A stretch of 64,000 nt of DNA from Thermoanaerobacter sp049701115 (lineage in GTDB: Bacteria > Bacillota > Thermoanaerobacteria > Thermoanaerobacterales > Thermoanaerobacteraceae): the NCBI RefSeq assembly GCF_049701115.1, contig NZ_JBNATX010000001.1:62001-126000 (forward strand), given 5' to 3'. A model generated the notes under the pieces. The model did not search any database. It was not told the DNA's origin and saw only the letters and a list, made by a program, of their open reading frames with translations. Positions 1-8,574 of this stretch are shown here, in pieces; the first letter of the stretch is position 1; every line of letters starts with the position of its first letter. Position numbers and translations under genes: made by a program.

Positions 1-735
1 CAAGATATGTTTTCTGACCTTCTACCTAAAAAGAAGAAATTAAGAAAAGTTACTGTAGCAGAAGCAAAAAAAATACTGGAAGCAGAAGAGGCACAAAACC
101 TTATCGATATGGATGAGGTAATAGAGGAGGCTGTAAAAAGGGCTGAAAATGATGGAATAATATTTATCGATGAGATTGATAAAATCGCCAGCACAGGATA
201 CGCGGCAGGTCCAGACGTATCAAGGGAGGGAGTACAAAGAGACCTTCTCCCAATAATAGAAGGGTGTACTGTTATGACAAAATATGGGCCTGTGAAGACG
301 GACCACATACTATTTATTGCTGCTGGCGCTTTTAATGTGGCTAAAGTATCTGATTTGATACCGGAACTTCAAGGTAGATTTCCCATAAGAGTGAATTTAA
401 AGCCATTAACTAAAGAAGACTTTGTCAGAATATTAAAAGAACCAAAGAATGCTCTTACAAAGCAGTATCAGGAACTCTTAAAGACAGAAGGCGTGGAAAT
501 AAAGTATACTGAAGAAGCAATTGAAACCATTGCAGAAGTTGCTTACCTCATAAATCAGCAGTCTGAAGACATTGGAGCAAGAAGGTTGCATACGGTCATG
601 GAAAAGCTATTTGAAGATCTATCTTTTCATGCACCTGAACTTAAAGGGCAGGAAATACTAATAACGGCTGATTACGTAAAGGAACAATTAAAGGATAGTT
701 TAAACAAGTATGAAGTGAATAAATACATTCTGTGA
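1..735 (+). CDS. hslU: ATP-dependent HslUV protease ATPase subunit HslU (ClpY), 3' part
   Basis: AAA+ unfoldase that feeds proteins into the HslV (ClpQ) peptidase chamber in the cytoplasm. The gene enters from the left edge; 244 residues are visible, roughly the C-terminal half of a family protein of about 460. The Walker B segment IIFIDEIDKIA lies near visible residue 55, preceded by part of the HslU-specific I-domain. An ELQGRFPIR arginine-finger/sensor region and the C-terminal GARRLHTVMEKLFED sensor-2 helix follow. It ends 30 bp before codY, the Firmicute order hslV-hslU-codY-flgB. Walker A lies outside the window. Confidence 0.96.
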   Translation, partial: QDMFSDLLPKKKKLRKVTVAEAKKILEAEEAQNLIDMDEVIEEAVKRAENDGIIFIDEIDKIASTGYAAGPDVSREGVQRDLLPIIEGCTVMTKYGPVKTDHILFIAAGAFNVAKVSDLIPELQGRFPIRVNLKPLTKEDFVRILKEPKNALTKQYQELLKTEGVEIKYTEEAIETIAEVAYLINQQSEDIGARRLHTVMEKLFEDLSFHAPELKGQEILITADYVKEQLKDSLNKYEVNKYIL

Positions 736-765
736 TAAAAATAAAAAGCACAGGAGGATTGAAAA

Positions 766-1518
766 ATGACTCTTTTGGAAAAAACGAGGAAGTTAAATAG
801 GATCCTACAAAAAACTGGCATACAACCAGTAGACTTCATGGAAATGGCTTCCATTTTAAAGGAGGTAATTGAAGCCAATGTCTATATACTAAGTAGAAAA
901 GGAAAAGTTTTAGGATACAGCGCTTTAAAGGACTATGGAGATGAAGTTTTTATAAAAGATAAGGCTATTCCTGAAGAATACAATGACAGGCTTTTAAAGG
1001 TTACTGAAACATTAGCAAATGATAAAGGGAAGCTCTTTAAAGAAGAGAAGGCTTTATCTGACTTGATAGTTACTGTGGTTCCCATAAATGGGGGTGGAGA
1101 TAGACTAGGCACCCTGCTTCTTATAAGAGCTACAAAAGAATTTACCGATGATGATTTGATAATAGCAGAATATGGGGCAACAGTAGTAGGGCTTGAGATT
1201 TTGAGGGCAAAGAATGAGGAAATTGAGGAAGAGGCAAGAAAAAGGGCTGTTGTTCAAATGGCTTTGGGTACCCTTTCTTATTCCGAGCTTCAAGCCATAA
1301 AGAATATATTTGAAGAATTAAAAGGGAAAGAGGGACTTTTAGTTGCCAGCAAAATAGCTGATAAAGTAGGAATTACAAGGTCTGTGATTGTAAATGCTTT
1401 GAGAAAATTTGAAAGTGCCGGAATAATTGAGTCACGGTCTTTAGGTATGAAAGGGACCCACATAAGGATATTGAATGAAAAACTTTTAGAAGAACTTGAA
1501 AAAATGAAAAAAGATTAA
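766..1518 (+). CDS. codY: GTP-sensing global transcriptional repressor CodY
   Basis: Global repressor of low-GC Gram-positives that binds DNA when GTP and branched-chain amino acids are plentiful, controlling amino-acid uptake, metabolism and often motility. At 250 residues it is close to the usual 259. The N-terminal two thirds is the GAF-type ligand domain. The C-terminal winged helix-turn-helix (about residues 190-245) carries ASKIADKVGITRSVIVNALRKF and the wing ESRSLGMKGTHI. AGGAGG sits 8 bases before the ATG. It follows hslU and is closed by a terminator ahead of the flagellar operon, which it may regulate. Confidence 0.97.
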   Translation: MTLLEKTRKLNRILQKTGIQPVDFMEMASILKEVIEANVYILSRKGKVLGYSALKDYGDEVFIKDKAIPEEYNDRLLKVTETLANDKGKLFKEEKALSDLIVTVVPINGGGDRLGTLLLIRATKEFTDDDLIIAEYGATVVGLEILRAKNEEIEEEARKRAVVQMALGTLSYSELQAIKNIFEELKGKEGLLVASKIADKVGITRSVIVNALRKFESAGIIESRSLGMKGTHIRILNEKLLEELEKMKKD

Positions 1519-1546
1519 CCCCTGCTAAAGCAGGGGTTTTTATTTT
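1517..1546 (+). terminator. Rho-independent terminator of codY
   Basis: A perfect 9-bp stem, AACCCCTGC / GCAGGGGTT, with loop TAAA overlaps the codY stop codon and runs into TTTTTATTTT. It should separate codY transcription from the flagellar operon. Confidence 0.9.
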
Positions 1547-1581
1547 GGAAAATAGGACTTTTTTCTTATGGAGGAAAATGT

Positions 1582-1609
1582 TAAGACATGGTATAATAAT
1601 ATTCGATAA
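1582..1609 (+). promoter_or_regulatory. Candidate promoter of the fla/che operon
   Basis: An extended -10 element TGGTATAAT (1589-1597) lies in the 190-bp gap before flgB without a good -35, which fits a vegetative sigma-A promoter of the extended -10 type. Overlapping it is a weak sigma-D-like arrangement, TAAG (1582-1585), 16 bases, then TTCGATAA (1602-1609). Which element is used cannot be decided from sequence. The rest of the gap to 1737 is AT-rich with no gene. Confidence 0.5.
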
Positions 1610-1737
1610 AATTTGATATTATTTTACAAAAAAGGTAAGGTTAAAAAAGTGTTAAATATTTATTTTTTGGAGTAATTTAGCAGGATTTTTGAGATTTTTG
1701 TCGAATTAAGTATATTGTGGTCGAAGGAGGGGAGAAA

Positions 1738-2133
1738 ATGTGGGAGAATATAGACCTTCTAGCAAAAGGTTTGTACGCTTCTACGGTGAGAAGCAATGTT
1801 ATAGCGAATAATATAGCTAATGTAGATACACCGAATTTTAAAAGGTCTGAAGTCAAATTTGAAGAAATTCTTAAAGAAGCCTTATATGGTAATAAGTTAA
1901 AGGGCTATGTAACGCATCCATCTCACATTCCAATAGGTCCTCCCTTAGTATATTCCATAAGACCAGAGATTTATCAAATTAATACCACCTCAATGAGACT
2001 GGATGGCAATAATGTGGATATAGATTATGAGATGTCTCAGCTTGCTAAAAATCAGCTTTACTATTATGCCCTTGTGCAGAGGGTGAGTGGGGAACTTAAT
2101 TCAATTATGACAGCTGTAAAAGATGGGAGGTAA
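1738..2133 (+). CDS. flgB: Flagellar proximal rod protein FlgB
   Basis: Proximal rod subunit exported by the flagellar type III system and assembled on the MS ring. From this start it is 131 residues, the normal size. The flagellar rod signature NNIANVDTPNFK is near residues 24-35, and the C-terminus is the helical polymerisation segment. An upstream in-frame GTG at 1717 exists, but AAGGAGGGG (1725-1733) is correctly spaced for the ATG at 1738, so that start is chosen. First gene of the fla/che operon. Confidence 0.95.
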   Translation: MWENIDLLAKGLYASTVRSNVIANNIANVDTPNFKRSEVKFEEILKEALYGNKLKGYVTHPSHIPIGPPLVYSIRPEIYQINTTSMRLDGNNVDIDYEMSQLAKNQLYYYALVQRVSGELNSIMTAVKDGR

Positions 2134-2139
2134 TTGGAA

Positions 2140-2580
2140 GTGGGCTTATTTAGTTCAATGGATATAAGTGCGAGCGGGTTGTCAGCTGAAAGGGTGAGGA
2201 TGGATGTCGTATCTCAAAATATTGCCAATGTTAATACTACGAGGACTATTCAAGGCGGCCCTTATAGGAGGAAATTAGTGGTATTCAAAGAAATTCAACC
2301 GGATAGCTTCCAAAGTGTATTGGAAAAAGTCAGAGGAAAATATACGGGTAAGGGAGTAGAAGTAGTACGGGTAATGGAGGATGAGCAAACTCCTTTAAGG
2401 CGGGTTTATGAACCTGGACATCCGGATGCGGACGAACAAGGATATGTTTCCTATCCTAATGTGAATATCGTGGCAGAGATGGTAGATATGATTTCTGCAA
2501 CTCGAGCTTACGAAGCCAATGTAACTGCTTTTAATGCTGCTAAAGCTATGTTTCAAAAATCTTTAGAAATAGGAAAATAA
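2140..2580 (+). CDS. flgC: Flagellar proximal rod protein FlgC
   Basis: Rod protein assembled with FlgB, FlgF and FlgG. It has the N-terminal rod motif QNIANVNTTRT and the conserved C-terminal block MVDMISATRAYEANVTAFN. TTG at 2134 abuts the flgB stop and is only 3 bases from the ribosome site GGAGG (2126-2130). GTG at 2140 lies 9 bases away and gives a normal N-terminus, so it is preferred (146 residues). Confidence 0.94.
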   Translation: MGLFSSMDISASGLSAERVRMDVVSQNIANVNTTRTIQGGPYRRKLVVFKEIQPDSFQSVLEKVRGKYTGKGVEVVRVMEDEQTPLRRVYEPGHPDADEQGYVSYPNVNIVAEMVDMISATRAYEANVTAFNAAKAMFQKSLEIGK

Positions 2581-2594
2581 AGGAGTAGAGTAAA

Positions 2595-2891
2595 ATGATA
2601 AACCAAGTTACTAATGTACAGCCTGTTACTCTTACACAGACCAATAATATTTCACCCTCAACCAATAAGATAAATAGTTTTTCTGATTTTTTAAAAGAGG
2701 CGCTAAATAAGGTAAACGACTTACAGCTTCAAGCAATAGAGGATGACAAGAAGTTAGTTACAGGGGAAATTGATGATATAAATAAAGTCATGATAGATGC
2801 TGTTAAGGCAGATATCGCACTTCAGCTCACAATACAGATAAAAAATAAGGTATTGGAGGCCTATCAAGAAATAATGAGGATGCCGCTTTAA
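2595..2891 (+). CDS. fliE: Flagellar hook-basal body complex protein FliE
   Basis: Small adaptor joining the MS ring to the proximal rod. At 98 residues it matches the family. A disordered N-terminus is followed by SDFLKEALNKVNDLQLQA and the conserved C-terminal helix NKVLEAYQEIMRMPL. AGGAGT lies 9 bases before the ATG. Its position between flgC and fliF is universal in Firmicute fla/che operons. Confidence 0.95.
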   Translation: MINQVTNVQPVTLTQTNNISPSTNKINSFSDFLKEALNKVNDLQLQAIEDDKKLVTGEIDDINKVMIDAVKADIALQLTIQIKNKVLEAYQEIMRMPL

Positions 2892-2918
2892 GGCCTTGCT
2901 ATGAAATGAGGTGAATCA

Positions 2919-4439
2919 ATGCCACAAGCTATCTCCAATTTTAAAGAACAGCTTTTAAACCTATGGAATAAGTTTGACAAGAGACAAAAAATACAGCTTA
3001 CAGTTATAGCGATTCTCATTTTTGTAAGCATAAGTTTACTTGTATACATAGCCAATAGACCTAATTACGTGGTGTTGTATTCTGATTTGAGCTTAAAAGA
3101 TGCTGGAATAGTGGTAGAAAAGTTGAAGAGTGAATTTAAAGTCCCATATAAATTATCGGATAATGGAACCACAATTTTAGTTCCTGCTCAGTATAAAGAT
3201 GAAATAAGAATGAAACTGGCAACAGAGGGAATCCCACAAGGGGGATTCAGTTTCCAAGAAGCGATGAACAATTCTCTTTCAACAACAGACCAAGAAAGGC
3301 GGCAGAAGTATCTGTATTTTGTGCAGAATGAGATACAAAACTCTTTAAAGACTATAGAAGGTGTAGAGGATGCTATTGTAAACATTGTGGTTCCTGATCA
3401 AAACGCTTTTGTGCTTTCTACAAATACTACCCAAGCTACGGCTGCAGTCCTCCTCACTTTGAAGCCGGGTGCTACTCTTACCCCTTCTCAAGTCAAAGGA
3501 ATAGTGGATTTCGTCTCAAAAAGTGTGGAGGGATTGAAACCGGAGAACGTTACGGTAATTGATAGTACTGGAAAGATTTTGATACCAGAAAACGACTCTA
3601 TTGCAGAAAATGCCACTAATCAGTTTGCCCTTCAAAAAAAGGTTCAGGAAGAACTGCAAAACAGCCTTCAGACCCTTTTAGAACAGGTTTTTGGTCCAGG
3701 CAATGTAGTAGTTAGAGCAAGTGTAAGGTTAAATTTTGACAAAAAAACAGAAGACAGAATCGAATATGTTCCTGTTCAGGGCAATGATAACAAAGGAATT
3801 ATAAGGAGTGTGCAGGAATTAAAAGAAAAGGCCACAGGTTCACAGAGCGGCAGCCCTACAGGAACCGCTTCAGCTACCCCACCAGGAAGTGGAGCACTTT
3901 CTGCACAAAATAATAATACCTCCAGTTATGACAAAACGGAGACTACTATAAATTATGAAATAAATCAGATCAAGACGACGCTTGAAGAAGCTCAAGGGAA
4001 AATAGAGGACATATCGGTTGCCGTTGTTGTAAATAAGTCTCTAAATACTTCTATGCAGCAGCAAATCACGGACTTAGTTAAAAATGCTGCAGGAGGTAAC
4101 AATGTAAAAGTCTCGGTGCAGGGAATTCCTTTTAACCAGGATTTGCTAAAGGCAATGCAGGCCCAGAAGAAAGTAGCACAAGGTGTACCTGTTTACCTTT
4201 GGGCTATTATAGCTGCAGTAGCTTTGGGAGGAGGTTTGTTAGCTTTTATAATGACTAGAAGAAGGAAACCAGAAGAAGCTATTGCTGCTGCTGAAGAGGA
4301 AACACTGGCTACAGCACAGCCTGTCGAAGAGATAGTGATAACTGAAAGGGATGAAAAGAAGAAGCAAATAGAAAAATTGATAAAAGAAAAGCCAGATATA
4401 GTGGTACAACTTATAAGAACATGGCTTAACGAAGAGTAG
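2919..4439 (+). CDS. fliF: Flagellar M-ring protein FliF
   Basis: Forms the membrane MS ring, the base on which the rod, switch and export gate are built. At 506 residues it is of normal length. One transmembrane helix lies near residues 25-45 and a second near 421-445, flanking the periplasmic ring-building motif domains. A Ser/Thr/Gly-rich linker (about 305-335) interrupts the second half, as in homologues. The cytoplasmic tail ends in VVQLIRTWLNEE, the FliG-binding helix. fliG begins 9 bases after its stop. Confidence 0.97.
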   Translation: MPQAISNFKEQLLNLWNKFDKRQKIQLTVIAILIFVSISLLVYIANRPNYVVLYSDLSLKDAGIVVEKLKSEFKVPYKLSDNGTTILVPAQYKDEIRMKLATEGIPQGGFSFQEAMNNSLSTTDQERRQKYLYFVQNEIQNSLKTIEGVEDAIVNIVVPDQNAFVLSTNTTQATAAVLLTLKPGATLTPSQVKGIVDFVSKSVEGLKPENVTVIDSTGKILIPENDSIAENATNQFALQKKVQEELQNSLQTLLEQVFGPGNVVVRASVRLNFDKKTEDRIEYVPVQGNDNKGIIRSVQELKEKATGSQSGSPTGTASATPPGSGALSAQNNNTSSYDKTETTINYEINQIKTTLEEAQGKIEDISVAVVVNKSLNTSMQQQITDLVKNAAGGNNVKVSVQGIPFNQDLLKAMQAQKKVAQGVPVYLWAIIAAVALGGGLLAFIMTRRRKPEEAIAAAEEETLATAQPVEEIVITERDEKKKQIEKLIKEKPDIVVQLIRTWLNEE

Positions 4440-4448
4440 GTGATGATT

Positions 4449-5456
4449 ATGGCAAGAGGTTCTTTAACTGGTAGACAAAAAAGTGCAATGCTTCTTATAG
4501 CTTTAGGTCCGGAGCTTTCCGCTCAAATATACAAGCACTTGAGGGAAGAAGAAATAGAGCAGTTAACATTAGAGATTGCCAGCATAAGAAATCTCACCCC
4601 TGAAGAAAAACAGAGGATAATAGACGAGTTTTATAATATGTGCATTGCACAGGAATACATAATAGAAGGCGGAATAGAATATGCAAAAACCGTTTTGGAA
4701 AAGGCTTTAGGTAGTCAAGAGGCTTTTGAGATAATCAATAAACTGACCTCTTCTTTGAAGGTAAGACCATTTGACTTCATAAGAAGAGCAGATCCTTCTC
4801 AAGTTCTCAATTTCATACAGAATGAGCACCCTCAGACGATAGCAATGATTTTATCCTATTTAAAACCTCAACAGGCGGGCGCAATTCTTTCTTCCTTGCC
4901 TGAGAAACTGCAGGCAGAAGTAGCAATGAGAATTGCAAAAATGGAAAGCACCTCTCCTGAAGTGGTAAAAGAGGTGGAGAGGATTCTGGAAAGGAAGCTT
5001 TCTTCTCTTGTTACTCAGGATTATACTTCTTCAGGCGGAATTCAAACTATTGTAGATATACTTAACTCTGTCGACAGGAGTACAGAGAAGAACATTTTGG
5101 ATACGCTAGAGACGATAGATATAGAACTTGTGGAAGAAATAAAGAAAAGAATGTTTGTATTTGAAGATATTGTTACACTGGATTCGAGGTCTATACAGAG
5201 AGTGCTAAGAGAGGTAGACAATCACGATATTGCTCTTGCTTTAAAAGGTGCTAGCGAAGAAGTGCAAAAGGTTATCTACAGCAATATGTCAAAACGCCTT
5301 GCAGAGATGATAAAAGAGGATATACAGTACATGGGCCCTGTTAGGTTAAAAGATGTGGAAGAAGCTCAGCAGAGAATTGTCAACATAATACGAAAGCTGG
5401 AAGAAGCGGGCGAAATAGTAATTTCAAGAGGAGGAGGGGACGAGATTATTGTATAG
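4449..5456 (+). CDS. fliG: Flagellar motor switch protein FliG
   Basis: Torque-generating switch protein on the cytoplasmic face of the MS ring, contacting FliF, FliM/FliY and the stator. At 335 residues it is typical. The middle armadillo domain carries EHPQTIAMILSYLKP. The C-terminal torque helix has alternating charges in SRSIQRVLREVDNHDIALAL. Upstream in-frame GTG (4440) and ATG (4443) exist. AGGTGA at 4438-4443 is best spaced for ATG 4449, which gives the family N-terminus MARGSLTGRQKSAM. Confidence 0.96.
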   Translation: MARGSLTGRQKSAMLLIALGPELSAQIYKHLREEEIEQLTLEIASIRNLTPEEKQRIIDEFYNMCIAQEYIIEGGIEYAKTVLEKALGSQEAFEIINKLTSSLKVRPFDFIRRADPSQVLNFIQNEHPQTIAMILSYLKPQQAGAILSSLPEKLQAEVAMRIAKMESTSPEVVKEVERILERKLSSLVTQDYTSSGGIQTIVDILNSVDRSTEKNILDTLETIDIELVEEIKKRMFVFEDIVTLDSRSIQRVLREVDNHDIALALKGASEEVQKVIYSNMSKRLAEMIKEDIQYMGPVRLKDVEEAQQRIVNIIRKLEEAGEIVISRGGGDEIIV

Positions 5457-6213
5457 GTATTATAAGGAAAAAGAAGTTTCCATCTCCTCTCCTTTCTTCC
5501 TAAAACTCGTGGTTCCTGAAAAAAGGAGAGATATTGAAACGGATGCAGATGAGAAAAAAGAAAGTCATGAGGCGAGAAATGACCTTGCCCTAGCGAAAGA
5601 GATGATAGAAAGAGCTAAACAGGTTCAAAAAGAGGTGCTTTCGAAAACAAGAGAAGACATTGAAAAAATGCTGAGGGCAGCGGAAAAAAGGGCTAAGGAG
5701 CTGGAAGAGGAATATCGAATAAAGGGATACGAAGACGGCTACAGAGCTGGTTATGAAGAAGGATATAAAAAAGGGGAAGAGAAGGCGAAAGTTTTAATTG
5801 AGGAAGCAAAAGCCCTAAAAGATGAGATATTAGAAGAGAAAAAGAGATTATATAAGGCGGCAGAGAGTGAAATGGTAAATGTGATTTTAGAAGCCGTAGA
5901 AAAAATAGTAGGCAGACATGTGGAAGAGGATAAGGACTTGATACTCACCCTGATAAAAAAGGGAATGGAAAATTATAACGCTTTCGATAAGGTGACTGTG
6001 AGAGTTAGTGAAGATGACTATGAATACTGTCTTAAAAATAAAGACAAGATTTTGAAAGACGTGGAGCTTTTAGATGAGATAAACATTGTCAAAGATCTCT
6101 CATTGAGAAAGGGAGACTGCATAATTGAGACGAATTCTGGAGTGGTGAACTCCGGTGTAACCACTCAGTTAAAAACTCTAAAAAGTTTATTTGCAGGTGT
6201 GTTAAATGAGTAG
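5449..6213 (+). CDS. fliH: Flagellar assembly protein FliH
   Basis: Cytoplasmic regulator that binds the FliI ATPase and links it to the C-ring during export. It has 254 residues: a charged N-terminus, a long coiled coil containing the FliH glycine repeat GYEDGYRAGYEEGYKKG (about residues 93-109), and a globular C-terminal V-ATPase subunit E-like domain. The TTG start overlaps the end of fliG by 8 bp and is 9 bases from GAGGAGGGG (5431-5439). It overlaps fliI by 8 bp. Confidence 0.92.
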   Translation: MYRYYKEKEVSISSPFFLKLVVPEKRRDIETDADEKKESHEARNDLALAKEMIERAKQVQKEVLSKTREDIEKMLRAAEKRAKELEEEYRIKGYEDGYRAGYEEGYKKGEEKAKVLIEEAKALKDEILEEKKRLYKAAESEMVNVILEAVEKIVGRHVEEDKDLILTLIKKGMENYNAFDKVTVRVSEDDYEYCLKNKDKILKDVELLDEINIVKDLSLRKGDCIIETNSGVVNSGVTTQLKTLKSLFAGVLNE

Positions 6214-7519
6214 CGGAATTCTAGAAAAGTATTCAAAAGTGTTAAAGGAAAAAAGGTTGGTAGAATACTATGGAAAAGTTTCTCAGGTCATAGGACTTAC
6301 TATAGAGAGCGTAGGACCTCTTTCTAACGTAGGTGAAATATGCCACATAAAGACGATTGACGGGAAAGAAGTGCTAGCAGAGGTGGTAGGTTTTAAAGAC
6401 GAAAAAGTTTATCTTATGCCTCTTGGAAATATGGAAGGGATTGGACCCGGTAGTAAAGTTATAGCTACAGGACAGACTCTAAAAGTCAATGTGGGGAAAT
6501 CACTTTTAGGAAGGGTGCTGGATGGGCTTGGCAATCCAATAGATGGGAAAGGACCTTTAAGATACGAGAAGTCTATCCCTGTAAATAATACACCACCGGA
6601 CCCTTTGGAAAGAAAGCGAATAAAAGAAGTAATGCCTCTTGGTATAAAAGCAATAGATGGACTTTTGACTTGTGGTAAGGGCCAGAGAATTGGAATTTTT
6701 GCTGGAAGTGGTGTTGGGAAAAGCACTCTTCTTGGTATGATGGCAAGAAATGCAAAAGCTGATTTAAACGTAATTGCCTTAATTGGTGAAAGAGGAAGAG
6801 AAGTGAATGAATTTATAGAAAAAGATTTAGGAAAAGAGGGACTAGAAAGGTCTGTGGTGGTGGTAGCAACTTCCGACACCCCGGCTCTTGTAAGGGTAAA
6901 AGGAGCTATGACTGCTACTGCTATAGCGGAGTACTTCAGGGACGAGGGGCTTGATGTTCTTTTGATGATGGACTCTATAACGCGCTTTGCTATGGCTCAA
7001 AGGGAAATAGGTTTATCAATAGGAGAGGCTCCTGTTTCGAGAGGATATACACCTTCTGTATTTTCTGTGCTTCCAAAGCTTTTAGAGAGGTCAGGTTCTT
7101 CCAAAAAAGGAACAATAACAGCTCTTTACACTGTTTTGGTAGATGGAGATGACCTGAATGAACCCATCGCCGATGCCGTGAGAGGCATACTGGATGGTCA
7201 TATAGTTTTATCAAGAAAGCTTGCAAACAAGAATCATTATCCAGCCATTGATGTATTGGCTAGTGTCAGCAGAGTGATAAATGATATCATAACTGAGGAA
7301 CACAAAGAACTTGTAGCAAAATTCAAAGATATTTTAGCTACTTACATAGAAGCCGAAGACCTTATAAACATAGGAGCTTATAATTTTGGCACCAATCCTA
7401 AAATTGATGAGGCTATTGAGCTCAATGAGAAAATGAACAATTTTTTAAGGCAGAAAATAGATGAAGCTTATGATTTTGAAACGACTAAGAAACTTTTAGC
7501 TAACTCTCTTGAAAGGTGA
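6206..7519 (+). CDS. fliI: Flagellum-specific ATPase FliI
   Basis: F1-beta-like ATPase that energises release of substrates from chaperones at the flagellar export gate. At 437 residues it is full length. Walker A is AGSGVGKST at residues 166-174, GERGREV follows, and Walker B is in VLLMMDSITRFAMAQRE. The C-terminal domain is helical. The ATG lies inside the last codons of fliH, suggesting translational coupling with its partner. Confidence 0.97.
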   Translation: MSSGILEKYSKVLKEKRLVEYYGKVSQVIGLTIESVGPLSNVGEICHIKTIDGKEVLAEVVGFKDEKVYLMPLGNMEGIGPGSKVIATGQTLKVNVGKSLLGRVLDGLGNPIDGKGPLRYEKSIPVNNTPPDPLERKRIKEVMPLGIKAIDGLLTCGKGQRIGIFAGSGVGKSTLLGMMARNAKADLNVIALIGERGREVNEFIEKDLGKEGLERSVVVVATSDTPALVRVKGAMTATAIAEYFRDEGLDVLLMMDSITRFAMAQREIGLSIGEAPVSRGYTPSVFSVLPKLLERSGSSKKGTITALYTVLVDGDDLNEPIADAVRGILDGHIVLSRKLANKNHYPAIDVLASVSRVINDIITEEHKELVAKFKDILATYIEAEDLINIGAYNFGTNPKIDEAIELNEKMNNFLRQKIDEAYDFETTKKLLANSLER

Positions 7520-7524
7520 TGAGG

Positions 7525-7968
7525 ATGAAAAAATTTGTGTTCGGCCTTCAATCGGTGTTAAACTTAAAACAACAATCAGAAAAAATTGAAAAGGAAAATT
7601 TAGCAAAAATTTTAAATGAAATAGATAGAGAAAAGAAAAAATTGGAAGTGTTAAAAACACATCTTCGGGAGGTAATGGAAAATTTTAATCAGGAAATTGA
7701 AGCAGGGACTACGATGTACAAATTGGCAGAGGCAGAAGCTTATATGGGAAAAGTTAGGAAGATGATTGAGATGCAGGAGTACTATATTTCTGAATTAGAG
7801 AAAGAAGCAGAAAAGGTAAGAGAGGAACTTCTAAGATTGTCTAAAGAAAAAAAAGCCTTAGAAAATCTCAAGGAAAGACGATTTTCTGAATATATGTACC
7901 TTTTAAACCTGGAGCAAGCAAAAGTCATAGATGAGCATATAAGTTATAAGATCGCCAAATCCTATTAG
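7525..7968 (+). CDS. fliJ: Flagellar export protein FliJ
   Basis: Central coiled-coil stalk of the FliI ring, resembling the gamma subunit of F1. It has 147 residues, nearly all predicted coiled coil, with high Lys/Glu content and heptads from about residue 10 to 125. Start codons at 7516 (GTG), 7519 (ATG) and 7525 (ATG) are all in frame. AAAGGTGATGAGG favours 7525, giving MKKFVFGLQSVLNLK, which resembles family N-termini. Sequence conservation is weak and the call rests partly on position. Confidence 0.88.
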   Translation: MKKFVFGLQSVLNLKQQSEKIEKENLAKILNEIDREKKKLEVLKTHLREVMENFNQEIEAGTTMYKLAEAEAYMGKVRKMIEMQEYYISELEKEAEKVREELLRLSKEKKALENLKERRFSEYMYLLNLEQAKVIDEHISYKIAKSY

Positions 7969-7980
7969 GAGGATATTTCC

Positions 7981-8559
7981 ATGCAAAAAGAACAGGTTCA
8001 GGAGGTAAAAAGGCCAAAGGTCAAATTATTCATAATTCTTGCCTTCATATTAATCGTGATTTCCACTTTCCTTTTGGTGTTTTTCAATGTAGGTGGAAGC
8101 CAGACTTTCATCACGAAAAAGCTTTCGAGCATTCCCTTTTTGAAGGGAGTTGTTTCTCCTTCTGTCAGAGAGGATAAAGACGCCATAATTGGAAAACTGA
8201 ATGAAGAAATACAAAGAAAAGAGGCCATTATTTCAGAAAACGAACAGAAGATAAAGGAGCAGGAGGCTCAAATAGAAAGCCTAAAAAAAGAGATAGAGGA
8301 GTTAAAAAGTGAAAATCTTCTTTTGAAACAGCAGTTTGAGAGTAGGCAAAACAGTTTAAAAGATATAGCTACATACTATCAAAATATGGATCCCCAGCGA
8401 GCCGCTGAGATTTTGGGCAATTTATCGGATCAAGAAATTATAAATGTTCTTATTACGATGAATAAAGACAGCGCTTCAAAAATACTAGAGGCTTTAAAAC
8501 CAGAAAAGGCTGCAAAAATAACCAATATACTCTTAAAAGAAGCCACAATGGTGCCTTAG
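7981..8559 (+). CDS. MotE-like flagellar protein (YlxF family), membrane-anchored
   Basis: A 192-residue protein with a short basic N-terminus, one transmembrane helix (about residues 17-35), a coiled coil (65-122) and a C-terminal MgtE-N-like domain, MDPQRAAEILGNLSDQEIINVLITM. This is the architecture of YlxF of the Bacillus fla/che operon and of MotE, which helps stator function or assembly in other bacteria. Its place between fliJ and fliK is the YlxF position. The exact role here is inferred. Confidence 0.85.
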   Translation: MQKEQVQEVKRPKVKLFIILAFILIVISTFLLVFFNVGGSQTFITKKLSSIPFLKGVVSPSVREDKDAIIGKLNEEIQRKEAIISENEQKIKEQEAQIESLKKEIEELKSENLLLKQQFESRQNSLKDIATYYQNMDPQRAAEILGNLSDQEIINVLITMNKDSASKILEALKPEKAAKITNILLKEATMVP

Positions 8560-8574
8560 AAAGGAGGTGAGGAA

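Noticed and set aside
1541..1554. Palindrome TATTTTGGAAAATA near codY as a CodY site
   Set aside because: Its centre is one base shorter than the CodY box and it forms the T-tract of the codY terminator.
6409..6879. Minus-strand open frame of 156 codons opposite fliI
   Set aside because: Composition follows the complement of fliI codons; no ribosome site or domain.
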